DNA from: an uncultured bacterium
GTDB taxonomy: Bacteria; Bacteroidota; Bacteroidia; Bacteroidales; Muribaculaceae
Reading direction: 5' to 3'
DNA: 9,974 nucleotides
Assembly (NCBI GenBank): GCA_946184715.1
Contig: CAMHGU010000069.1
Span: forward strand, 1 to 9,974
Shown: positions 1 to 6,677 of the stretch, piece by piece
How positions within the stretch are numbered: position 1 is the stretch's first letter
Layout of the letters: every line of letters starts with the position of its first letter
The notes under the pieces: model-generated
Databases searched by the model: none
What the model was told of the DNA's origin: nothing
The model's input: only the letters and a program-made list of their open reading frames with translations
Translations under genes and position numbers: made by a program

Positions 1-1607
1 TGCTCGTTGTTGTTGACGAGCTGCTCGAGCGTGGAGCCGAAGAAGGAGCTGACGAAGCTCTGGCGATGGTGGGAGCCGGTGTAGATTTCGGTAATGTTGC
101 GCTCGCGCACGGCATTGTTGATGCCTATCACGGCGTTGACGTCGTAGCGGTCGATGATTGAGATGGGGCGCTCGGCGGCGGCCGCGGTGTCGCTGGCGAT
201 GCGGAGCACCTGCGTAGCTGTTGTGGCGGTGCGCTTGTCGTCATCGGTGCGCACGCTGATAGCGCTGATGGGCTGGTGGACCTCGCCGCTGTTCATCATC
301 AGTGCCAGCAGGGTGGTGCTGCGGGCATTGAGGTTGTTTGACACCGCCACGAGGGCGTGGCCCGGGCCTTCGGCTTTCTCGGTCGGCTCAATGCCGTGGG
401 CCTGCTGGATGTATTTGAGCTCGCGGGCCGCGGCGCGCTCGGTCACGATGGGGGCTATGGTGCAGGTGATGAGAATCATAAGCACCGTGGCATTGAGCAC
501 ATCGACGCCGAGGGCGTGGCTACCGTCGGGCAGTATCAGCTCGTAGCCTATCATCGCCACGGCCAGCGCTACGGCAGTGTGGGCGGTGGAGAGCCCTACC
601 AGCAGATTGCGCTCCGAGGTGCGCATCCCATAGATGTACTGCGTGATTGTAGCCGCCAGCCACTTGCTGAAGACGGCCACGAAGAGCATTACGAACGTGA
701 CGTAGAGGGTATTGACGTTGCCGAGCACCCGCACATTGATGAGCATTCCCACGCCTATGAGGAAGTAGGGGATAAAGAGGGCATTGCCCACAAACTCTAT
801 GCGGTTCATCAGCGGCGACATCGACGGGATAAACCGGTTGAGTACCAATCCGGCGAAGAAGGCGCCGAGCACCGGCTCCATACCGATGAGATTGGCTGCC
901 GCGGCGGCCAAAAACACCATCATCAGCACGTACACAAACTGGCTGATGCCGTCGCTGAAGGTCTTGAAGAACCAGCGGGTGAGGCGCGGATACACATAGA
1001 GCACAGCTATGGTATATACCGCCATCAGCCCCAGCAGCTTTATCAGCGCCAAGAGAGAGAACTCCCCTTCGTGGCATATCTCTTCGCTGATGGCCAGCGC
1101 GAGGAGCGCACCGATGATGGCCACGATAGTGCCTACGATGGCGATGAGCACGGCGGTGCGCTTCGTAAGCTGGAACTTGGCCACGATGGGATAAGAGATA
1201 AGCGTGTGGGCCGCATAGATGGCGGCAATAAGCGAGGCGGCTATCCAGTTGAGTTTCAGAATCCATACCGAGGTCACCAGCCCGAGCCCGAAAGGCACGA
1301 AGAAGGTGAGCAGGCCGAAACCTATGCCGCGGTTGAGGGTGCGCCGCAGGTGGAACAGGTCGATTTCCAAGCCTGCCAGAAACATCAGGTAGAGCAGCCC
1401 CACCTGCCCGAAAATCTCAAAGCTGCTGTCGCGGGCTATGAGGTTGAATCCAAATGGTCCTATGGCTACCCCGATGACGATTAGCCCCACCACGTGCGGT
1501 ATCTTGAAGCGTCGCAGCACGATGGGCGTCATCAATATAATGACCAGCACGACGAAGAAAATCAACGTCGGGTCGGTGATAAGCGGGGTAGCCTTAGACA
1601 GACTCAT
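1..1607 (-). CDS. CPA2/Kef-type cation:proton antiporter with C-terminal USP-like domain (partial, 3' end outside window)
   Basis: An open frame of 535 codons starts at ATG 1607-1605 and runs off the left edge without a stop. An in-frame TAA at 1616-1614 precedes the ATG, so this start is well fixed. Residues about 15-390 are strongly hydrophobic with many membrane segments typical of COG0475 Na+/H+ exchangers: GQVGLLYLMFLAGLE (68-81), AAHTLISYPIV (132-142), PVLGAFFAGLVLNR (245-258) and FIPYFLIGVGM (278-288). After the membrane part, residues about 417-535 form a cytoplasmic universal-stress-protein-like domain (GHALVAVSNN, RYDVNAVIGI, SFFGSTLEQL), as in the 700-residue-class antiporters of Bacteroidetes; more of this tail probably lies outside the window. 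It would exchange Na+ or K+ for H+ at the inner membrane. Oddly, the segment that usually reads like GGTIITDTLALLVLA reads GTIVAIIGALLALA (159-172), without the acidic residue. It is the last gene of the operon seen here, 36 nt after the M3 peptidase. Ion specificity cannot be told. Confidence 0.9.
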   Translation of the reverse strand, partial: MSLSKATPLITDPTLIFFVVLVIILMTPIVLRRFKIPHVVGLIVIGVAIGPFGFNLIARDSSFEIFGQVGLLYLMFLAGLEIDLFHLRRTLNRGIGFGLLTFFVPFGLGLVTSVWILKLNWIAASLIAAIYAAHTLISYPIVAKFQLTKRTAVLIAIVGTIVAIIGALLALAISEEICHEGEFSLLALIKLLGLMAVYTIAVLYVYPRLTRWFFKTFSDGISQFVYVLMMVFLAAAAANLIGMEPVLGAFFAGLVLNRFIPSMSPLMNRIEFVGNALFIPYFLIGVGMLINVRVLGNVNTLYVTFVMLFVAVFSKWLAATITQYIYGMRTSERNLLVGLSTAHTAVALAVAMIGYELILPDGSHALGVDVLNATVLMILITCTIAPIVTERAAARELKYIQQAHGIEPTEKAEGPGHALVAVSNNLNARSTTLLALMMNSGEVHQPISAISVRTDDDKRTATTATQVLRIASDTAAAAERPISIIDRYDVNAVIGINNAVRERNITEIYTGSHHRQSFVSSFFGSTLEQLVNNNE

Positions 1608-1643
1608 TTGATATTATAACGTGTTGATTACTTGAATATTGCG

Positions 1644-3779
1644 TTACTTCAGGCCGCGCATACGCAGGAGCGCATCGACCTGCGGCTTGTGGCCGCGGAA
1701 GCGCTCGAAGAGCACCATCGGGTCCTCGCTGTCGCCGGGCTCGAGGAGGTTGTGGCGGAAGGAGGCGGCAGTAGCCGGGTCGAATACGCCACGCTCTTGG
1801 AATAGCCCGAAGGCATCGGCATCAAGCACCTCGCTCCAGAGATAAGTGTAGTAGCCGGCGGCATACTGTGCCGAGCCGAAGATGTGCTTGAAGTAGGGGC
1901 TGCGATAGCGGAACTGCACCTCGGCGGGCTTGCTGAGCGTGGCGGCCACGCCGTCTTCAAACGACACGACGTCGATGTCGTGGGTGGGCACCACTTTGTG
2001 CCATTCGAGGTCAAGAAGGGCTGCGCCCACAAGCTCGGTGGTGTTGAAGCCGGCGTTGAACTTGTCGGCCTGGTTGAGCTTCTCAATCAGGGCATCGGGG
2101 ATAGGCTCGCCGGTGATGTAGTGGTGGGCGTACTCCTTGAGGAGCTCGGGTTGGAATGCCCAGTGCTCGCATATCTGCGACGGCATCTCCACGAGGTCGC
2201 GATCCACGTTGGTGCCGGCCTGGCCGGGATAGGTGGCGGTGGTGAGCATACCGTGGAGGGCGTGGCCGAACTCGTGGAACATCGTCTCTACCTCATCGAT
2301 GGTAAGCAGCGAGGGCTGCTCCTTGGTGGGCTTGGTGAAGTTGCCCACGTTGAAGATGATGGGGCGCTCGCTGTGGCCGTTGACGTTGCTCGAGCCTTTA
2401 AACTCGCTCATCCAGGCGCCTTGCACTTTGCCGGCGCGGGGGAAGTAGTCGCACATCCACACGGCGAGGTGCTTGCCATCGCGGTCGCGCACGTCATAGA
2501 CGGTCACGTCGGGGTCGTATTTCGGGGCTTTGGGCATCTCCACGAAGGTGAGTCCGTAGAGTTTGTTGGCCATCAGGAAGATGCCTTTCTTCACGTGCTC
2601 CAGCTCGAAGTAGGGGCGCACCTCGTCCTCGCTGATGTCAAATTTCTGCTTCTTCACCTTCTCGGCGTAGTAGTAGTAATCCCACGGCTCGATGGTGATG
2701 TTGTCGCCGCGCGCGTCGGCGAGGGCTTGCATATCAGCCACCTCTTCTTTTACTTTGGCAATGGCGGGGCGCCAGAGCTGGAGCAGCAGCTCCTCGGCGT
2801 TGGCGAGGGTCTTGGCCATCACATTGTCGAGCTGATAGGCCGCGAAGCTGTCGAAGCCGAGCAGGCGTGCTTTGCGGTAGCGAAGGCGGAGTATTTGGTT
2901 GATGACGGCGTTGTTGTTCCAAGCGTTGTCGCCGCTGGCGAGCGAGGTGTAGCCTTCGTACATACGCTGGCGGAGCGAGCGGTTGTCGGCATAGGTGAGC
3001 AACGGCAGGCGCGACGGGGCGTGGAGGGTGAACACCCACTTCCCGGTAAGGCCACGCTCGGCAGCCTCCTCGGCGGCAACGCCGATGCTCGACTGCGGCA
3101 GCCCGGCAAGGTCGGCCTCGTTGTCAACCACGAGGGTCCACTGGTTGGTCTCTTCGAGGATGTTTTCGGTAAATTTCAGCTCGAGGGTGGAGAGCTCCTG
3201 GTTGAGCTCTTTGAGCTGCTCTTTCTGCTCGGCATTGAGCAGCGCGCCTGAGCGCACGAAGTCTTTGTAGTACTTGTCGAGGAGGCGCTCCTGGGCGGTG
3301 TTAAGGCCGAGCGAGGCTTTGTTGTCGTAGAGTGTCTTGACGCGGCCGAAGAGGGCGTCGTTCATCATCATCTCGTCGCTGTGGGCCGAGAGCAGGGGGT
3401 AGGCCTCTTTGGCGATGGCCTGCATGGCGGCATCGTTATTCGACTCGCTGAGGGCGAAGAATACGTACGACACTTTGTTGAGTATGTCGCCGCTTTGGTC
3501 GAGGGCCAGGATGGTGTTGTCGAATGTCGGGGCGGCCTTCTGGGTGGCGATAGCCGCGATTTCGGCGTTGTGGCGGGCGATACCTTCCTTGAGGGCCGGG
3601 AGGTAGTGCTCGGTGCGGATACGGTCGAAGGGCGGTATCTCGTAGGTGTTGGTGTAGGGCGCGAGGAAGGGGTTGTCGTTGCCCGCGCTCTTCTTGGCGT
3701 TGCTTGTCATAGGCATAAGGAGGGCGGCTGCCGCGATGGCAGCGCCGCTGAGCAGATGGGTTGTACGGTTAAATTTCAT
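1644..3779 (-). CDS. dcp: Secreted M3 family zinc metallopeptidase, peptidyl-dipeptidase Dcp-like
   Basis: This 711-residue protein has the length and layout of M3 dipeptidyl carboxypeptidases (E. coli Dcp is about 680). The zinc site is intact: HEFGH at 502-506 gives His502, catalytic Glu503 and His506, and Glu531 in VEMPSQ lies 25 residues on as the third ligand. The Dcp-type N-terminal pattern NPFLAPY...PPFDRI...HYLPALKEGI (36-67) and the late Tyr-rich substrate-binding stretch SPYFKHIFGSAQYAAGYYTY (627-646) are also present. Residues 1-28 form a signal peptide (hydrophobic core SGAAIAAAALLMPM, probable cleavage after SNA28) with no lipobox, so it is predicted periplasmic, unlike cytosolic E. 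coli Dcp. It would release dipeptides from peptide C-termini. The ATG at 3779 lies 15 nt after the EEP stop, without a clear Shine-Dalgarno sequence. Oligopeptidase A is the alternative within M3; Dcp fits the motifs better. Substrate range is inferred. Confidence 0.95.
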   Translation of the reverse strand: MKFNRTTHLLSGAAIAAAALLMPMTSNAKKSAGNDNPFLAPYTNTYEIPPFDRIRTEHYLPALKEGIARHNAEIAAIATQKAAPTFDNTILALDQSGDILNKVSYVFFALSESNNDAAMQAIAKEAYPLLSAHSDEMMMNDALFGRVKTLYDNKASLGLNTAQERLLDKYYKDFVRSGALLNAEQKEQLKELNQELSTLELKFTENILEETNQWTLVVDNEADLAGLPQSSIGVAAEEAAERGLTGKWVFTLHAPSRLPLLTYADNRSLRQRMYEGYTSLASGDNAWNNNAVINQILRLRYRKARLLGFDSFAAYQLDNVMAKTLANAEELLLQLWRPAIAKVKEEVADMQALADARGDNITIEPWDYYYYAEKVKKQKFDISEDEVRPYFELEHVKKGIFLMANKLYGLTFVEMPKAPKYDPDVTVYDVRDRDGKHLAVWMCDYFPRAGKVQGAWMSEFKGSSNVNGHSERPIIFNVGNFTKPTKEQPSLLTIDEVETMFHEFGHALHGMLTTATYPGQAGTNVDRDLVEMPSQICEHWAFQPELLKEYAHHYITGEPIPDALIEKLNQADKFNAGFNTTELVGAALLDLEWHKVVPTHDIDVVSFEDGVAATLSKPAEVQFRYRSPYFKHIFGSAQYAAGYYTYLWSEVLDADAFGLFQERGVFDPATAASFRHNLLEPGDSEDPMVLFERFRGHKPQVDALLRMRGLK

Positions 3780-3794
3780 AGTAGGGTATATTGT

Positions 3795-5018
3795 CTATTT
3801 GGTTTTGCGGTTGACGAAGGTGGCCACCACGGGGTAGTGGTCGGAGCAGTACGACTTTGGGATGTAGGCATCGACGGCTTCGATGGTGCCTTTGTAGAAT
3901 ATATGGTCGATACGGAAGAGGAGATGGTGCTGATGATAGGTGTTGCCGTAGCCAATGCCGCTATTGGCGAAGGCGTCGGTCATGCTGCCTTTGATGGTGC
4001 GGTAGGAGTAGGAGTAGGGGGTGTCGTTGAAGTCGCCGCATAGGATTACGTTGCCGTTGGCGCGGCTTGCCACGGCGGCGATGTCGTCGGCTTGCTGGGC
4101 GCGAATGCGCAGAGCTTTGGCCAGCCGGGGATAGAGGGTGTGGCGCAGGTAGCTCAGGGTGTAGCGGGGCTTCTCTTCGAGCTGGTCGTCGAGTTCGCTC
4201 GATGTGAGCCGTTGATACAGGTCTTTATCCTCGGCCTCTAAGTGGAACGACTGCAGATGGATGCTTATGAGGTTGATTTTCTGACCTTTGACATTGACGA
4301 AGTAGCTCTTGGCGTAGTAGCCGTCGTAGCCGGCGCTGGGTTGCCCTGCCGAGAGGTCGTCGGCGTGCAGGATGGGGTATTTGCTGAGAAATTGCATCTC
4401 GTCGGCGCTGCGGATAATGTATGGGTAACGTTCTCTTACGGCTTTGGCTTGCTCCTTGGCGATGCCGCACCAGCCGGCGGCATCTACGCCGTAGCACTCC
4501 TGCAGGCACACGATGTCGGCATCGATGCGCAGTATCTCCTCCACCATACGATTGGGCGAGTGGCTCTTGAGTTCCTCGTCGAGGTCGAGCATGCAGCGGG
4601 TGTTGTAGGTCATGACGGTGAAGCGGGTGCTGTCCTCGGCCGCGGTGGTAAAGCCGCCTATGAGGTTGAGCGGGAAATGGGTGCGGACGTTGCCCCAAGT
4701 GACCACGAGCGGCAGCGCCATCAGGGCTGCTATCACCCATTTGCGAGCTATCAGCCACGCTACTACGGTGGCCGCTTCGGCGATGACGAAGGCGGGAAAT
4801 GCCATTCCGGCCACGGCGATTGCGGGGTGCTCGTCGGGGCGTAGCGCGCCGGCGATGCCGGTGACGAAGGTGGCGATGGACAGCAGCGTATTGAGCGCGA
4901 TGAGCACGGCTAAGGCCCACTCCTTGAAGCCGTGAGGCCAATGCAGATAGCGGCGCCACCCCTTCTTGGCCGAGGTGCCGCGGCTCTTGCGCTTGGGTGT
5001 AGTGGGACGTTTAGCCAT
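3795..5018 (-). CDS. Membrane-anchored endonuclease/exonuclease/phosphatase (EEP) family protein
   Basis: A protein of 407 residues. The frame stays open upstream to 5330, but those extra 104 codons are the rhomboid 2 gene read in another frame and give a low-complexity Ser/Thr/Ala/Arg sequence. The ATG at 5018, overlapping the rhomboid stop by 8 nt, is therefore chosen. After a basic N-terminus (KRPTTPKRKSRGTSAKKGWRR) come three hydrophobic segments, about 34-56, 66-90 and 94-108. The catalytic EEP fold follows with all usual metal and catalytic residues: TYN (Asn139), LQE (Glu174), SIHL (His254), GDFND (Asp329, Asn331), RIDH (Asp371) and SDHYPV (Asp393, His394). A charged, probably helical insert (about 258-322) separates His254 from GDFN. 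The positive-inside rule with three segments places the catalytic domain in the periplasm. It is a Mg2+-dependent phosphodiesterase or phosphatase; whether it acts on nucleic acid, phospholipid or inositol phosphate cannot be read from sequence. Confidence 0.92.
   Translation of the reverse strand: MAKRPTTPKRKSRGTSAKKGWRRYLHWPHGFKEWALAVLIALNTLLSIATFVTGIAGALRPDEHPAIAVAGMAFPAFVIAEAATVVAWLIARKWVIAALMALPLVVTWGNVRTHFPLNLIGGFTTAAEDSTRFTVMTYNTRCMLDLDEELKSHSPNRMVEEILRIDADIVCLQECYGVDAAGWCGIAKEQAKAVRERYPYIIRSADEMQFLSKYPILHADDLSAGQPSAGYDGYYAKSYFVNVKGQKINLISIHLQSFHLEAEDKDLYQRLTSSELDDQLEEKPRYTLSYLRHTLYPRLAKALRIRAQQADDIAAVASRANGNVILCGDFNDTPYSYSYRTIKGSMTDAFANSGIGYGNTYHQHHLLFRIDHIFYKGTIEAVDAYIPKSYCSDHYPVVATFVNRKTK
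5011..5018 (-). promoter_or_regulatory. Stop/start overlap ATGGCTAA joining rhomboid 2 to the EEP gene
   Basis: The minus strand reads ATGGCTAA: the EEP start codon (5018-5016) comes before the rhomboid 2 stop codon TAA (5013-5011) in a different frame. An 8-nt overlap of this kind usually means translation of the second gene depends on ribosomes finishing the first. It also argues for the 407-residue EEP start and against the longer upstream frame. Confidence 0.8.
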
Positions 5019-5916
5019 TATCGTGGGGGGCGTCGTGGCGCAGCCGGCTCGACACGCTGAAGAGCTTCTCTTTCTCCTCGGCGGTGAGGCCGGCGTAGCC
5101 TGATTTCTTGATTTTGTCGAGTATGATGTCCATATCGGCGATGTCGTTGGGCTCTTGGCGTGTGGCCTTGTGACGATGGGGGGTGCCTTTGGCCTTGTTG
5201 ATGCGTGGCTCGCGACTGCGATGCGTAAAGCCGCCGCGAAGCAGGTTGACGCAGCCGTCGATGGCGGCGTTGAGCGGCCGTGTGATGTCGAAGCCGCCGC
5301 GGAGCGCGTAGTGGAACAGTAATGCCACAAGAGCGCCGCCGAGGTGCGACAGGTGCCCCCCTATGTTGCCGTCGGGCATCAGAATGTCGAGCGCTATCAC
5401 CACCACGGCTATCCACTTGAGCTTCACGGCGCCGAAGAAGAGAAGGCCTATCTCATAGTCGGGCAGGCGCAGGGTGGCCACGATAAATACCGCCGTCACG
5501 GCCGCCGAGGCGCCCACGAGGTAGCCGCCGCTTATGGCCGGGAACAGCGCGCACATCAGCGCGTAGAGCGCGGCGCCGCCCAGCCCGCCGTAGAGGTAGA
5601 TGGCCACAAGTTGCTTGCTCGTGAAGCATTCGAGGAAAATCTTCCCGAACCACCACAGCCACAGCATATTGAATAGGATGTGGAGCAGCCCGGCGTGGGT
5701 GAACATATAGGTGATGATGCCCCAAGGCTGATGGGCGAAGCGGCTGTCGGCATAGAAGCCGAGCCATTGCTCCGGCTCGACCTCCGAGCCGCGCAGCAGC
5801 AGCCACACCCGCAGCAGGCTCAGCACCGCAAACACAGCGGCATTGATGGCCACAATCTTGACCATCGCGTCGCCGCGCTTCACCCGCATTATTATTGTGT
5901 CAATAAATCTGCTCAC
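5011..5916 (-). CDS. Rhomboid family intramembrane serine protease with C-terminal DUF6576-like tail (rhomboid 2)
   Basis: This 301-residue protein has the rhomboid dyad: Ser137 in GASAA (135-139) and His191 in HLSHLGG (188-194). The transition-state residues are also visible, His79 and Asn83 in HILFNMLWLWWFG. About six membrane segments fill residues 20-205. A strongly basic linker (about 229-255, Arg/Lys/His-rich) then leads to a soluble tail, DIILDKIKKSGYAGLTAEEKEKLF (263-286), which matches my memory of the DUF6576 domain found after rhomboids in Bacteroidetes. Its role is unknown; with a standard N-in six-helix topology it lies in the cytoplasm. The start is GTG 5916, 17 nt inside the preceding rhomboid gene; the alternative is ATG 5889, 10 nt after that gene's stop, giving 292 residues. 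I prefer GTG because the first residues (SRFIDTIIMRVKRGD) look like the amphipathic, KRG-containing N-terminus of homologues. Its own end overlaps the EEP start (ATGGCTAA), suggesting coupled translation. Confidence 0.93.
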   Translation of the reverse strand: MSRFIDTIIMRVKRGDAMVKIVAINAAVFAVLSLLRVWLLLRGSEVEPEQWLGFYADSRFAHQPWGIITYMFTHAGLLHILFNMLWLWWFGKIFLECFTSKQLVAIYLYGGLGGAALYALMCALFPAISGGYLVGASAAVTAVFIVATLRLPDYEIGLLFFGAVKLKWIAVVVIALDILMPDGNIGGHLSHLGGALVALLFHYALRGGFDITRPLNAAIDGCVNLLRGGFTHRSREPRINKAKGTPHRHKATRQEPNDIADMDIILDKIKKSGYAGLTAEEKEKLFSVSSRLRHDAPHDNG

Positions 5917-6652
5917 CGCCTATGCCTTTCTTGCGCCAGTAGAGGATTAGTATTAAGCCGAATAGCATACCGCCCAGGTGGGCAAAGTGGGCCACATTGC
6001 CCTGAATGCCGGCCACGCCGTAGAACATCTCGAGCAGGCCGTAGCCGAGCACCACCCATTTGGCTTTGATGGGAATGGGAATGAAGAAGATATACATCGG
6101 CACGTTGGGAAACAGCATCGCGAATGCCAGCAGCACGCCGAACACCGCGCCCGAGGCGCCTATGGTCACCATCTGATTGATGTAGGGCTCAAGGCTCATA
6201 TTGTGCTGCAAGGCGTACTCTACGGCTTCCCGCCCGCTTACGGTAATCTGCCCGGTGACGGTATCGACGAGCGCTACCGAGTGTTGCCACGTCAAGGTCC
6301 ATACGGCCTCCTGCACCAGTGCGGCGCCGATGCCGGTCACGAAGTAGAAGAACAGAAATCGCTTGGTACCCCACACCCGCTCCAGCACTACGCCGAACAT
6401 CACCAGCGAGAACATATTGAAGAATACGTGGGAGATGCTCGAGAAGTCGTGCAGAAACATATAGGTGACGAGCTGGGTGGGGATAAAGAAGGCCGACTCC
6501 CAATAGTGGAGGCCGCCGTAGCGCACCATCGGCTCGCCCATACGTTCGGGGCTAATAAACGCTATGAGCCAAAGCAGCACGTTGAGTATGAGCAGGTTGC
6601 GCGTGGCAACCGGCATATTGCTGAAGAATCGTCCTATCTTGTTGTCGGTCAT
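5900..6652 (-). CDS. Rhomboid family intramembrane serine protease (rhomboid 1)
   Basis: A compact 250-residue rhomboid protease of the inner membrane. The nucleophile is Ser167 in GASGAVFG (165-172) and the dyad histidine His225 in HFAHLGGMLFG (222-232); His75 and Asn79 in HVFFNM match the conserved His/Asn pair of GlpG-type enzymes. WGTKRFLFFYFVTGIGAAL (94-112) and IPIPIKAKWVVLGYGLLEMF (191-210) are typical of the Bacteroidetes group. Between the third and fourth membrane segments lies a hydrophilic stretch of about 45 residues (115-160), longer than in GlpG and probably normal for this group. There is no soluble C-terminal domain; it ends soon after the last helix with WRKKGIGGEQIY. It would cut single-pass membrane proteins near the periplasmic face; substrates are unknown. 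The ATG at 6652 lies 25 nt after the Tricorn stop. It shares only the rhomboid core with rhomboid 2, so the pair looks like old divergent paralogues rather than a recent duplication. Confidence 0.95.
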   Translation of the reverse strand: MTDNKIGRFFSNMPVATRNLLILNVLLWLIAFISPERMGEPMVRYGGLHYWESAFFIPTQLVTYMFLHDFSSISHVFFNMFSLVMFGVVLERVWGTKRFLFFYFVTGIGAALVQEAVWTLTWQHSVALVDTVTGQITVSGREAVEYALQHNMSLEPYINQMVTIGASGAVFGVLLAFAMLFPNVPMYIFFIPIPIKAKWVVLGYGLLEMFYGVAGIQGNVAHFAHLGGMLFGLILILYWRKKGIGGEQIY

Positions 6653-6677
6653 TGTCGAAGTGGTTTTGAGATGATGG

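Noticed and set aside
357..1484. A 375-codon open frame on the plus strand near the left edge
   Set aside because: It is antisense to the antiporter, which continues past the window edge. Its His/Glu/Gln-rich translation shows no family resemblance, whereas the minus strand gives a coherent transporter.
1608..1643. Possible internal promoter or terminator between the M3 gene and the antiporter
   Set aside because: The 36-nt gap is AT-rich but holds neither a TAnnTTTG box nor an inverted repeat with a T-run, so read-through from upstream is simpler.
1884..3251. A 455-codon open frame on the plus strand opposite the M3 peptidase
   Set aside because: Same pattern of antisense shadow: biased composition (Val, Gly, Glu, His, Leu), no domain signal, and full overlap with an intact metallopeptidase.
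5019..5330. N-terminal extension of the EEP protein by 104 residues
   Set aside because: The extra stretch overlaps the conserved rhomboid 2 coding sequence and translates to Ser/Thr/Pro/Arg-rich noise; homology-like sequence begins only at MAKRPTTPKR.
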